Source: Akebia trifoliata
Lineage: Eukaryota; Streptophyta; Magnoliopsida; Ranunculales; Lardizabalaceae
DNA length: 64,000 nucleotides
Assembly: GCA_017979445.1 (NCBI GenBank)
Contig: CM030704.1
Location: 9,531,658-9,595,657 of the forward strand
Direction: 5' to 3'
Of this stretch, positions 35,200 to 46,427 are shown in pieces. Position numbers and translations under genes: made by a program. The number at the start of each line of letters is the position of its first letter. Positions within the stretch are counted from its first letter, which is position 1. The notes under the pieces were generated by a model. It saw only the letters and a list, made by a program, of their open reading frames with translations, ran no database searches and was not told the DNA's origin.

Positions 35200-35427
35200 C
35201 ATGGTTTTTAAACTCGGTATCGCGTCTCATTTCGTTTAGCTCCGATATCGAGTCGTCTCAGATGAGTTTTCCAATACGTTTGAGACGTCTCGTGAGATAA
35301 CTCAAAAAATTGAACGTGAGAAGTAAAACTCGGTCAAAAAATGACTTTGTGAGTTGGTCTCGTTCAGCTCTGATACCGAGTTAACTCGGGCGATACATCT
35401 CGGTCTCGGATGAGTTTAAAAACCATG
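35200..35427. mobile_element. MITE with 16 bp perfect TIRs
   Basis: 228 bp. The left end CATGGTTTTTAAACTC is the exact inverse of the right end GAGTTTAAAAACCATG. The interior is built from cognate 'tctcg' / 'cgagt' motifs and has no coding capacity. Flanking octamers ctcgaatt and cccaaatt agree at 6 of 8 positions, compatible with an old hAT-type 8 bp duplication. It sits in the 3' region of element B. Confidence 0.8.
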
Positions 35428-36645
35428 CCCAAATTTCACCCTCAGACCGAGCTCTCACAGTCGATCTACCTCCGGCCTTACCAATGAAAGCCACTCTACT
35501 CCCTTAAGTATGCACCATCTACATAGATACCTGGCCATTCAATAAATATCAATTTAATACCTAAACTAAATTTGATACCCGTGTTAACCTGACAATAACC
35601 AAAAACTAATAGTCAACCTAGAACCATTTCAAGAACCCGAGCTTCTCTCTAACCAAACTAAACTTACCCCGCCCTAGAACCAACTCAAACCACAGAGACC
35701 CATTCAAAACCTCCTTAACCCGATCTTGATGTCATTCCAAGCTCGACAAACCAATCGAAGAACTCGATTGAAATTAGAAGGCCTATCCCCTCTAATGACT
35801 ATGCATCAACGAACTCATCCAACTATCATTATTCCAAAGTCCATAAATACCTATCTCGACTCGATCCAACCTATTCGAATACCCAATAAAACCCACCCAA
35901 GCATTGCCCACACCAATATGTTTGACAACCCAAACTAATATGAGAATCTAAGAGCCATTCTAAACCTGACTCAATCCCCACATAACCACCTATACTGGAT
36001 CACACCCACCTATCACAAAGCCAAAGTCCATTTCAACCCAAGGAACTTGTCCCACCATTCAAAGTAGACCCTATGTTTTCTAAGGATGCATGTTCAAATA
36101 AAAGGCAAAGTTGATTCAACATATGGACATATGAAAAAATAACAAAAATGAGGCAAAAACATATATATGAAAGGACATAATTCATGTTTAGTGTATCATG
36201 TTCAAAGTGAGAAAATAAGTAAGCATGCGATAGAGGTTTTTCAAAGAAAATAATCTAAAAAATGGAAGACGAACCAACCTCTATCCAAGAAGAATGATTG
36301 AAGAATGTAGCAAGTAATTCTCGAGCAACCCAAGTCCAAGCTTATCACACCCTATAGATTTACACACTCGAACCATGCTCGACCAAGAACCACCACCAAA
36401 AATGCGCCAAGAATCAAAGAACTAGAGAAAAGAAGAGAAAGACCAAAGGAAATGGTGAAGTGAGACGCTAGCGTTTTTTTTTTATTTTTGTAAATAACAT
36501 TTTGGTCCGTGTATCATGCACGGACAAAACAAAATTAAGTCAGTCCATTCATTGTGTATAGTTTGAAAAAATGTATTTTAGTCCGTATACAATGCACGGA
36601 CCAAACCAACCTCATTCAGTCCGTATTCTGTCAACAAAACCAAAT

Positions 36646-36648
<3 letters not shown>
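35428..36648. other. element B 3' region, no gene seen
   Basis: C/A-rich on + with no supported coding content. 36496-36612 carries dyads of the form TCCGTG...CACGGA repeated with 'cagtcc.t', similar to dyads at 62440-62590 in the leader of element D and, more weakly, at 32160-32260. Confidence 0.4.

Positions 36649-36732
<84 letters not shown>
36649..36732. repeat. (TA)n microsatellite
   Basis: About 84 bp of TA, with one phase slip (tatatta) near 36690. Confidence 0.97.
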
Positions 36733-36735
<3 letters not shown>

Positions 36736-37020
36736 AATAGCATTTTTGCATAGCTAATTTCAAATTCCCCAAATACGTTGGAAAACTCTAATTTCAAAAT
36801 TCATCAAATCATTACAAATTCGAGACCTCAAACGAGCTCTGTGTTACGAGCTCGAGGAATTCAAAAGGCTAATCTTGTCAGCCCTCGTGCTTGGGTAGTT
36901 ACTTTTCACAAAATCCGTCAATCTACTCAGTATTTTCAAAGTTTGTTCAAGAAAAATTCTTGGATCCATACAAATGGGGGTTATGTCTATTCTTTCCAGT
37001 TCTTTGCACGCAACTCTTAC

Positions 37021-37033
37021 AAAATGGGATAGC
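37021..37033 (+). promoter_or_regulatory. polypurine tract of element B
   Basis: AAAATGGGATAGC immediately precedes the LTR start TGTAAACACTCC. The preceding ~70 bp ('gtctattctttccagttctt', 'gcacgcaactc') match the A1 sequence before its 3' LTR read on the minus strand, which marks this as a true internal/3' LTR junction. Confidence 0.75.
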
Positions 37034-38900
37034 TGTAAACACTCCAATTTTAACAAAACACATGCAAAAATTTTCAAAAAATTGCTTTAAAATCAAAATG
37101 GGCTTAAGGGCCTAAACTCTCAAAAAATGCTTGTTTTATTCCAAATAATAACCTGAGGTCCCTTTGCTTGACCCATGGGCTAAAAATGGACCATTTCCCA
37201 CCATAAACCTTCACTACCTCACCTACCCTAATCATGTCCAACCCAACCCATAAGCTTAATAAAACTTAAACCAATTCCAATGCAACCCAACCTAAACCAT
37301 TACCCAATCCTAAGCTCAACATGCATGAAAGCCCCTATCCAAGCCCAAAATCATACCCATGATCACAACCAATCATCCTAAAAATCAACGATCCTCAATG
37401 ATACACCTTTCACTACACAACCCATCTCCCTAAATCCATTTACCCAATCACATCATCATTCTCAAAAAGTTAACCAACCCACACCCCATGTCATAACCTA
37501 CCCTATCATTTCTTTTCAAACTCTCATCACAAGCAATCTTCACACCCCTTTTTCCTAATCAACTCACCTAACACATACCCCCATACTTCTTTTGTTATGT
37601 GTCACAATTTCTTCTACCCTCTTAATATATCAACAATTACCCCTCTTATATAACCATTCTTTTAATTAACACCCACACCCCCTAATCCCATCTAACACTC
37701 AACCCATATAGGTTAAAAAATCCAACCCATTTGGGTAAAAAGTAATCTATTTACATAATTTTTCATATATGCCCCTCCCCTAATATCAAATCTCATATAC
37801 CTCACCCACAAGTCTTATGCCATTTTTCATCATTTTATACTTTCACCCCATCATACCCCTAAAAGTCACCTCAAAATCATATAAAATCCCCCTTTCCCTC
37901 TCTCTCTTACAAACTCCTAAAAGACTTGAACTCTCTATCAAGCCTCAACTTTCTCATCGCCCAACTCTCATATTTCTCAACTCTAAAATCCTCACCTCCC
38001 AACTCTCTCTCAATCTGTCCAAAACCTCTCTTAAATCCCTACTCAATTCTTTAAAGTCACCTCTTTCACAATCTTAACTTATATACTAAAATACTTTTCA
38101 TTTTCATCCTCAAAATTCAAAAGTACAAAGTCAAAGAAACTCATACCTTGAAGACTAAGAAAAAAATTCAAAGAAGAAGAACAACAAAGTAGAGTGAGGA
38201 CAAAAGAAGAAAAATAATTCATTCCCCTCTTTATTTTCCTTCCATCTTTCCCTCTTTTGCTTCTCCTCTCTCCTCTTTTATTTAATTCATAGAACAACTT
38301 TAAGATGTAGTGGATACCCTCCCTTACTTTAAATAAATTGGGCTTTGACTCGATCAAAAGGGTAGGGGTTGAAAATCGTTTTCAAAAATCTTTCTTAAAG
38401 AAACTCCTACACAATTTGCACAAATCACAAAACGCTTTGAGATTAAGGCTTTGGGCCATTTTCTTACGAATATGGGCCCTTGACCGATGAGTCCACAATT
38501 TTCAAAAATGTGTGCAAGGGCATGGATCATATAAAACCTTATTTCTTAATAAGAAAGCTCTCATTGGATAAGCGAAAATCGAAGTCCCTTGTAATCGATG
38601 GCACAGATCGGATTTTTTTTACTTTTCTTTTTATTCCCAAAAAATGACCAACTCCTAAGGTTACCACCTATGGTGGAGGGAATAGGGTGCCTAACACCTT
38701 ACTTATTTCTTAAATTGAATCCCCTTACGTAGATCTTAGGTATACCAATTACTTTATCCATACGAAAGTCACTATGAACAAAAAAATGACTTTAAAAATT
38801 ATTTTTCGGGTGTCCATTCACACCCATTTCTAATAAAGAATTGTGGCGACTCCAAATTCAAGTAGTAAAGATCTTCAGACTTGGAAATCTCATGTCTACA
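37034..38900 (+). mobile_element. 3' LTR of element B (family 3)
   Basis: 1,867 bp, from TGTAAACACTCC to CATGTCTACA. A second copy lies at 52397-54259. It follows a polypurine tract, so it is a 3' LTR in + orientation, in line with the + strand integrase at 25602-27265. It carries TGTGGCGACTCC near 38844, like other LTRs here. No PBS follows it. The next bases are atgcc. Confidence 0.85.
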
Positions 38901-39179
38901 ATGCCTTTTTAGATATTTAATATATTAATTATTTACTATTATAATGAAAAGGTAGAGTTTTAGAAATTGTTCGAAACCAAAATTTGGGTCCCACAAATGC
39001 CTCTATCTTTATACTTAAACGTAATATAATCAAGGTTATATTAGTCAAAAATAATAAAATTGCAATTGCTCAATTGTATAATCACATTGGTTAGTTTTCA
39101 AAATTACAAACATATCCTTCTTTGAAATACCATTGTCCAAATTAATTTTCTTAAATTATAAAATTTAAGAAAATTTATC
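38901..39179. other. duplicated gene-flank-like segment
   Basis: 38965-39045 ('accaaaatttgggtcccaca', then 'taatataatcaaggt') resembles 56222-56300, just 3' of the HIPP-like gene. It may be the remnant of a duplicated locus or a dispersed repeat. Confidence 0.4.
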
Positions 39180-40374
39180 TAGGGGTGTCAATGGGTACCC
39201 ATTTATCCAGAACCGAAACTGAAAACATAGGTTTTGGATCCCATTTTAGTGGAATTGATTAAAATTGGGTCTTTTGATAACCGAACCATTAGGAACCGAA
39301 ACCGATGGATATAATCCAACAAGTACCCACGGTTATTCGGTTCGAGCCGAATACCATTTATTCTCAAATAAGCATTTGATGATCAACCACTAAGAGAAGA
39401 AAGAAACCTTTCATCTTCTTCGTCGTCTTCTTTAGATGAATCAGAGCTTCAATTGGAATTTGATTGGTCTGCTAGTGATGATGAAGACCAGGTTGCTCTT
39501 AGGCTTCAATCTCAGTTGATGGTTACTCTTCTACCACCACAAGACTCAACTGTTGTTAAAACTTCATCATAAGGAGAAGGAAGGAGAGGAGAATATAGGT
39601 GTCGAGATAAAGGTTGCGAGGCGGAGAGAGCCATTACGAGTTGTTAGGATGTTGAAGACTTTTGGGTCAGGTCAACAGAGTGATGGAATCAGAGTTTTGA
39701 CTTGGTTGGTTCAGTCGAATCTGGCACCATCGGCTAGTCTTGGTGATGGATTATGGGGTTTTGTAGAGCATTGAAATAGCGTTACTAGGCTCAGTCTCTG
39801 TGGATGCAGCTTTTTTGTGATTTTAGTTATTTTATTGTGTAATGAGTATTAGAAGTACCAAATAAGTGCTTTGATTGCCAAGAGTTTGAGGGCTTTTTTT
39901 ATAGCTTCAATCCACAACCTCAACGTTACATTACAATATGTCAACCAACTAATCTATGGCTCAAAGTCCTTGAACTTGTAATCAGTAGCATGGGATTTTT
40001 GTTACAGGATGTAATTTTGTTCATCCACCCCTGAATAGTAGCCAAACTAAACTATCCCAATAAATTGATATTGATAGTTAGAAGAAAATTTTGCAAAAAT
40101 GATTTTTAATCTACTTGTGAATCATGACTACTATTTAGATCTAGATGGATAGTTGGCTTTCCACCATCCTGGATTTCACAAATCCTTCATTGCATGGTGT
40201 TGTTTCAATTAGAGTCATGTGGATAGAACCAGAACCCATGGATAACCATGGGTTTTATTGGTTCCAGTTCCGGTTCCAAATAATTTAAAACTGGAATTAA
40301 AATCGATAAAATAAATAGTTTGCGGTTCTAAGTTGCTTAGGATTCGACCCAGAACCAACCCATTGACACCCCTA
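39180..40374. mobile_element. non-autonomous hAT-like TIR element carrying a gene fragment
   Basis: The left end TAGGGGTGTCAATGGGT and the right end ACCCATTGACACCCCTA are exact inverse repeats of 17 bp. Subterminal parts are also inverted relatives, rich in 'gaaccg' / 'cggttc' motifs, as in many plant hAT-type elements. No transposase is present. Clear 8 bp target duplications are not visible (best about 5/8). The interior holds the phospholipase fragment at 39378-39813. Confidence 0.72.
39378..39813 (+). pseudogene. captured fragment of a phospholipase A I-type (LRR-patatin) gene
   Basis: The translation gives LQLEFDWSASDDEDQVALRL, then after a +1 frame change REPLRVVRMLKTFGSGQQSD, and SLCGCSF at the end. 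From memory, this order matches the N-terminal region of plant phospholipase A I proteins, just before their leucine-rich repeats; these are large LRR-armadillo-patatin lipid hydrolases. The frame is broken by TAA at 39570-39572, a shift, and TGA replacing the Trp of the 'EHWK.VT' motif (39772-39774). Homology stops at the first LRR. No catalytic part is present. It sits inside a TIR element, so capture is the likely origin. Confidence 0.65.
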
Positions 40375-41538
40375 TTACTATCCAAGTTTTTTTGTCGAAA
40401 ATAATAAATGTACAATTCTACAATTCTGGTTAGTTTAGTTAATATTTTAAATTATAATTTACAGAAACACCCCTTACAAATCTATTAATTATGTTATCTT
40501 CAAAAACACCTTAATTGATATATTAAATTAAATTAGATAAAAGTCTTTGCACATCGAGGACCCCTTTGACAAAATTAGTTTTCTTAAATTATAAAAGTAT
40601 CTTCTAAATTCTAAATTTTTTATTTGCAAAATCAAAATTATAAATTATAAGAAGTGCTTAAAATATAAATACAAAATTTTTTATGATCGAGTATGAAATT
40701 TTAATAATAAATCCCTACTCTGCAGCAAGATACACCACCGACACTATACATCATTTGGCCAATGTACTTTCTACAGAGTGCTGATATTCTTATTAGAAAG
40801 TCCTCACTCGGTATATGCTCGGCTGACGTGTTATGGACACGAAATCATAGATCTGTTCTCTCGGGATACAAAACGTTTTATGAGGATTTGCATTAATTGC
40901 AGATGCTTTTCAGTTTTCACTATTCTGTACACACATCGACGTCAGGCATGTTGGCAAATTGATTTTAAATATCCGTATTCGTTTTCATTAGTTGACCTCC
41001 ACAAAATAAATTTTCTACCAGGAAGTTGGACTGTTGGAGTCAAATATGGCGGCTTCTCCCACTCTTTTATAACTTACCCATGCTCCCTTCACTTCTGCAC
41101 ATCTTGTAAGGTAAAATTCCATCTTGGGTATCTTTAAATTACAACTTCTTCGTTTTCTGGGTTCTTGAGCATATGTTATTGAGATTCTACTCTGCTTGAG
41201 GTAGTAGAATTAGAAGTTTTTTTTTTTTTTTACAGGTTGTTTCTTCTTTGCAGATTGCTTATATTTAGAACGAAAATTTCTAGCAAAATTTTAATAAGCA
41301 TTTTAATTTTAATTAAACAAATTGGGGACAGAAAAAACATGCAGGGTTTAGCAAATTGTGATCTGTTCAAATGTATATGTTTTAATTCTTGTTCTTCTAT
41401 GTGCTACTATTATTTCTGACGGTCTTAATGTGTGAGATAATGCTAAATGAAATTTGTGATTTACTTGAACCAAGTAAGAACTATTAGGTTATGGGTTCTT
41501 GAGTTTGTTATTGAGATTGTTCTCTTCTTGATGGGATG
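40375..41538 (+). other. possible promoter/5' exon region of a + strand gene
   Basis: 40450-40700 is AT-rich. 40730-41110 is less AT-rich and ends in a good donor, TTGTAAG|GTAAAA (41110/41111). It is followed by a poly-T tract and TTTACAG (about 41234), then TTTGCAG|ATTGCTTAT (about 41255). The last acceptor is echoed at 42415 (TTTGCAG|ATTGCTTCT), as if an intron-exon border had been duplicated. I could not find a convincing long coding frame. It may be the 5' untranslated exon of the transcript that includes 42416-42696. Confidence 0.3.
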
Positions 41539-41566
41539 ATATATATATATATATATATATATATAT

Positions 41567-41954
41567 GGGAGCGGTTCGGCAGCCCTAAAGTTTGCCAAGT
41601 TTGGTGCCAAACATTTTTTGTAAATCACTTTTGATGGGGTTAGAAGTTTTTGAATAGGCTGATTTTTGATGAGGATGATCTCTACGATGAAGAGATCATC
41701 CTCACAAAAAATCAGCTCATTTTGAAACTTCTAACCCTAGTTTACAAGTTGAAGAATCGTGAACCGTCCAATTTTTGTAAATCACTTTTGATGGGGTTAG
41801 AAGTTTTGGAATTGACTGATTTTTGGTGAGGATGATCTCCTCATCATAGAGATCATCTTCACAAAAAATCAGGTCATTCCAAAGCTTCTAACCCATATTT
41901 TGAAAAATGTTTGGCACCAAACTTGGCAAACTTTAGGGCTGCTGAACCGTCCCC
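41567..41954. mobile_element. palindromic TIR element, copy 1
   Basis: Flanked by (TA)n on both sides. About 50 bp terminal inverted repeats (GGGAGCGGTTCGGCAGCC... and the inverse ending CTGCTGAACCGTCCC). Inside are two hairpins of the family pattern: 'gttagaagtttt...ctgattttt..tgaggatgatct' followed by its inverse, separated by a spacer with 'acaagttgaagaatcgtg'. No ORF. Confidence 0.85.
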
Positions 41955-41980
41955 TATATATATATATATATATATATATA

Positions 41981-42333
41981 TCTGGGAAGCGTTTAGAGGC
42001 CCTAAAGAGAGCCAAACATTGTACCAAACATTTTTCAAAATAGGAGTTGGAAGTTTTGGAATGGGGAAGAGATCATCCTCATAAAAAATCAGCTCATTCC
42101 GAAACTTCTAACCCTAATTTACAAGTTGAAGAATCGTGGACTGTCCGATTTTTGTAAACCAGTTTTGATGGGGTTCGAAGTTTTGGAATGGACTGATTTT
42201 TGGTGAGGATGATCTCCTTATCATAGAGACCATCCTCACTAAAAATCAGCCAATTCCGAAACTTTTTAACCCATATATTGAAAAAACGTTTGGCACAATG
42301 TTTGACTCTCTTTACGGCCTCCAAACGCCACCT
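41981..42333. mobile_element. palindromic TIR element, copy 2
   Basis: Same organisation as copy 1 but with the outer-arm type 'ggccctaaagagagccaaac', shared with copy 16. The first hairpin is shortened. Bounded by (TA)n. Confidence 0.8.
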
Positions 42334-42415
42334 TATATATATATATAAGATTTGGTTTTCAATTGCAGTTTTATCGGAAATTAATTGAATGAATTTTGTT
42401 CTCTATTCTTTGCAG

Positions 42416-42696
42416 ATTGCTTCTTTAATGTGTACCAAAAAAATTTAGTATGCCCAGATGTGGCTTTAAGGCTTATAATATTGGGTTCAGCCTATGCCGC
42501 GATATGTATCATCTAACAGACAGTAGCACGGATTGCCCAGCAATTGACAGTGTTGATGAGGCCCTCAGCACACATGAATCTACTACGAGCACTGGACTTC
42601 ACATCAATCACTATAATCAGGAACACAGCACAGATGGTCTATCAGCAACAACCGAAATTGGCCTTCGCCACAATATTGACGAGCACAACACGGATG
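42416..42696 (+). CDS. candidate internal exon of an unidentified gene
   Basis: Bounded by a good acceptor (TTCTTTGCAG|ATTGC) and a good donor (GGATG|GTATGA). From the ATG at 42450 the frame is open for 82 codons to the donor and shows a mild repeat (EHSTDGL, EHNTDG). I do not recognise it. It does not join in phase to the HIPP-like exon at 54710, so another exon lies between, or it belongs to a different or broken gene. The intervening 12 kb is filled by TIR elements and LTRs, as expected if it were an intron. Confidence 0.33.
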
Positions 42697-43871
42697 GTAT
42701 GAATTTTTATTTATTTATGTAGAGATTTTATTCTAAAACTTGCCAGTTCACCAGAAACTCAATACATTATACTTTACTTTGAACCCATATATATTCTGAT
42801 TGTTACTTTTATGAGTTATGTATGTTTCCCCTATATTTGATGCTCTTCATCAAAATATAAGAAATAAATATATTTCTAAATAATAAAATATTTGTGAGAT
42901 TTATAACATACAAAATCTTTATCTACATATTTATAAATCTATAATTTACCAAGATCAAGAATCATTCATATATCTCAAGAAACTTGTTCATGTTCCTAAA
43001 TATCAAAAGTTTAGGGTACTTACCTTGTACCATAAGTTAAATTGATGACCTAAGATATAGTTGGAGATGTACCTTTCGTAATCCACGTGCCAATGATCCG
43101 ATGTGTGCAAATCCCCAAGTCCTGAACCTTGATCCACATGTTCTTTAATTTTCCAGACTCACCTTCTCTCTCCTCTCTATGTTGAATCGGCTAGGGTTCT
43201 AGTGATTGATGGAAATCACCTCAATTCAAGACCCAATCTCTTCTCACGTTTTATGTGTATGCCTTATTCTATTATTGGATGCCGATCCACTTAAATAGAT
43301 GGAAATAGAGGGCCTAGAAATCCTCTTTTAGTAGGATTTCTATTTATCAAGATTTCCTATTAAACCTAAAGAGTATTTCTGATTCTAATTTAATTGGGAT
43401 TTATCCTTATTTATTGACGTCTCTACAATATAGAATCCTTGTGCAAATCAAAAACCTAAGCGTGTAGGTCAGTTGGGCCACACGATTATTAGGTTCTAAC
43501 AATATTAAATTTTGTTCTATGCATAAATATTCATAATACATGTTTTTTTGACCAGCCTAATGACTCGTAAGTCATGAAATTGACTTCATAGAAATATGAC
43601 TTGATTTTATTTTTTGTCATCTAAATTTTCAAGGATTTTTCTCGCACCAAACAGCATTTTAGACTTATCATCAAACATTAGGTTTCCTATTTCATTTCCA
43701 TCGTTAGATTGATGGAGCGCCTCGCACCTTATTTGAGGCCAATATTTTTCAATTTCAAATAGAGTTCACTTCTTTACACACCAAAGTTGCCCTTGTCCCA
43801 TTCTTTTTCATATTTTGCTAACAATTTGGTTAGGTTGACGTAGTCAAGCTGCCACCCTTACCGAGGCTTAT
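42697..43871. other. interval with no recognisable feature
   Basis: AT-rich with no ORF over 60 codons that I would defend. No inverted repeats of the neighbouring family. Confidence 0.5.
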
Positions 43872-44200
43872 GGGTCCTGTTCGGGTGCCAACTATTAGGC
43901 CAACACTTTTTTTTTTTTGTTTTAAATTACATATGAGTTAGAAGTTTCAGAATGGACTAATTTTTTGTGAGGATGATCTCTATGATGAGGAGATCAACCT
44001 CATAAAAAAATAGCCCATTTAGAAACTTCTAACCCCATCAAAAGTGGTTTACAAAGAAATAGACGGTCCACGATTCTTCAACTTATTAATTGGGACTAGA
44101 AGTTTTTGAATGTGATGATTTTTGGTGAGGATAATCTCACCAAAAATAGCTCATTCCAAAATGTCTAACCCATATGAGACAAAATGTGTAGTTGGCCCCC
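43872..44200. mobile_element. palindromic TIR element, copy 3 (degenerate)
   Basis: Starts GGGTCCTGTTCGGGTGCC. Two imperfect hairpins. The right arm 'acaaaatgtgtagttggcc' pairs with the left 'ggccaacactttttt'. Confidence 0.65.
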
Positions 44201-44381
44201 AGACATGATTCTTCAATTGGTAAATTGGAGTTAGAACTTTTAGAATGGGTATATTTTTTTTGTGAGGATGATCTCCTCATTCTCAAAAAAAATCAACCCA
44301 TTTCTAAACTTCTAGGCATATAAGACAAAACACTTTTGCTATGATATTTGTTATTGGCTCTTGAACCCGACCCCTGCTCCC

Positions 44382-44382
<1 letters not shown>
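44201..44382. mobile_element. palindromic TIR element, copy 4 (half)
   Basis: Only the spacer and one hairpin ('gaggatgatctcctcattctc') remain. It ends in an (AC)n tract instead of (TA)n. Confidence 0.55.

Positions 44383-44419
<37 letters not shown>
44383..44419. repeat. (AC)n microsatellite
   Basis: 18 AC units. Confidence 0.97.
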
Positions 44420-44422
<3 letters not shown>

Positions 44423-44423
<1 letters not shown>

Positions 44424-44763
44424 GCGTTCGGCAGCCAATGTTGAGAGCCAAAATTTGTCCTATATAGGTTAACAATTTCAGTTTAAGTTGATTTTTTGTA
44501 AGCATGATCTATATGGCGAGGAGATCATCCTCAGGAAAAAAGCCCAATCTAAAACTTCTAACCCCATCAAAAGTGGTTTACAAGTTAACGGTCTAGAATT
44601 CTAAACTTGATGGGGGTTAGACGTTTCATATTGAGCTGATTTTTGTGACCATGGTCTCCTCACAATAGAGATCATGCTCACAAAAAATCACCCCATTCCA
44701 AAATTTTTAACCCATACAGGACAAAGGCGTTGGCTCCTTAACGTTGGTAACCAACGGGACCCC
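44423..44763. mobile_element. palindromic TIR element, copy 5
   Basis: Left arm 'gcgttcggcagccaatgttg', right arm 'cgttggtaaccaacgggacc'. Two hairpins around 'gatcatcctcagg' and 'tctcctcacaatagagatca'. (TA)n follows. Confidence 0.7.
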
Positions 44764-44787
44764 ATATATATATATATATATATATAT

Positions 44788-45132
44788 GGACAACGTTCCG
44801 TAGACAACGTTTTGTCCTATAAGGCAGAAAAGTTTTGGAATGAGCTGATTTTTTGTGAGGATGATCTTATTTTCCCCACAAAAAAATCAGTCAATTCTAA
44901 AACTTCTTACCCTATGAAAAGTGGTTACAGACTAACGGTACAAATGAACGGTCATTGATTCTTCAACTTCTAAAATGGGGCTAAAAATTTCAAAATGGGC
45001 TGAGTTTTTGTCAGGATGATCCCCTTACCATAAAGATCATCCTCATAAAAAAAAAGCCCATTCTGAAACTTTTAGCCCATATAGGACAATACACGTTGTC
45101 TAGAACGTTGATTAGAATGTTGTCTACGGAAC
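44788..45132. mobile_element. palindromic TIR element, copy 6
   Basis: Preceded by (TA)n. Left arm 'ccgtagacaacgttttgtcc' pairs with right 'ggacaat...gttgtctacgg'. Two hairpins inside. Confidence 0.75.
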
Positions 45133-45420
45133 TATTTGGCCAACGAGTTTGTCCTATATGAGTAAGAAGTTTTGGAATGGGCTGATTTTTTGTGAGGATG
45201 ATTTCCTCAACGTAGGAGATCATCCTCACAAAAAATCTGCCCATTTTGAAACTTTTAACCCCATGTTTACAAGTTGAAGAATCATAGACTGTCCATTTTT
45301 TGTAAACTCTTTTGATGGAGTTAGAAGTTTTTGGATTGGGCTGTTTTTTGTGAGGATGATCTCTTTGCCATAGAGGTCATCCTTACAAAACATCAACTCA
45401 TTTTGAAACTTCTACCACAT
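45133..45420. mobile_element. palindromic TIR element, copy 7 (right end missing)
   Basis: Abuts copy 6 directly. Two hairpins are present, but the right terminal arm is absent. Confidence 0.65.
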
Positions 45421-45677
45421 TGATCGAGATCTATATGGATGCCTTGTTGGTCCGAATGAAAATTCAACCCTCTTGTTTGTGGTCTAGATTAGGTTTGAAA
45501 AAAAAAATATATTTTTAGCCAGATTTTGAGTTTGAAAAACAACGGCCACTGAACTCCTAGATTTAAAAATTAAATCCAATGGTGAAAAGATCTCTTTTTT
45601 CAATTTTGATTTTTTGAGAGTTAATAAGATTTTATGCTCTATATACATGTAGCAGCATATAATCTCATATATATATA
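45421..45677. other. spacer between TIR elements
   Basis: No feature seen. It ends in a short (TA)n at 45668-45676. Confidence 0.5.
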
Positions 45678-46059
45678 GGGAAATGTTCAACACCCTAAGC
45701 TTTACCCTACACTTTAACAAACGTGTTTTGTCCTACATGGGTTAGAAGTTTTGGAATGGGCTGATTTTTGGTGAGGAGGATCTCTATGATTAGAAGATCA
45801 TCCTCACCAAAAATCAGCCTATTCCGAAATTTTTAGCCCCATGTTTACAAGTTGAAAAATCGTGGACCGTCCATTTTTTGTAAACCATTTTTGATAGGGT
45901 TAGAAGTTTTGGAATGGGCTGAGTTTTTGGTGAGGATGATCTCCTCACCATAGAGATCATCCTCACCAAAAATCAGCCTATTCCAAAACTTCTAACCCAT
46001 GTAGGACAAAACACGTTTGTTAAAGTGTAGGGTAAAGCTTAGGGAGGCGAACGGGACCC
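45678..46059. mobile_element. palindromic TIR element, copy 8
   Basis: Arms: 'cctaagctttaccctacact' on the left and 'agtgtagggtaaagcttagg' on the right. Both hairpins are near-perfect ('gaggatgatctcctcaccat', then 'agagatcatcctcacc'). Confidence 0.85.
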
Positions 46060-46071
46060 ATATATATATAT

Positions 46072-46421
46072 GGGTCGAGTTCAAGAGACAAAATTCTAGA
46101 CAGCTTTTTGTCCTATATGGGCAAAAAATTTCAAAATGGCCTGATGCTTTGTGAGAATGATCTCTATGGCGAGGAAATCATCCTCACAAAAAAATCAGCC
46201 CATTCTGAAATTTCTAACCCTAGTTTATAAGTGAAGAATCGTGGATTGTCAATTTTATACCGTTACTTTGTAACCACTTTTCATGGGGTTAGAAGTTTTG
46301 GAATGGGCTGATTTTTTGTGCGGTTGATCTATTGAACATAGAGATCATTCTCACAAAACATCAGCCCATTCCGAAACTTTTTAACTATATAAGATAAAAC
46401 TTTGTCTACATAACACTACCC
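46072..46421. mobile_element. palindromic TIR element, copy 9
   Basis: Preceded by (TA)n. Left 'ggtcgagttcaagagac', two hairpins, right arm 'aagataaaactttgtctac'. Confidence 0.7.
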
Positions 46422-46427
46422 TATATC

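Noticed and set aside
36571..36797. Overlapping Tyr/Ile-rich ORFs at 36.6-36.8 kb and similar ones at 32.6 kb and 44.3 kb
   Set aside because: Translations of (TA)n and (AC)n microsatellites.
40778..41137. 119-codon ORF as a protein-coding exon
   Set aside because: No recognisable motif, and the frame crosses the best donor site at 41110; more likely 5' UTR or non-coding.
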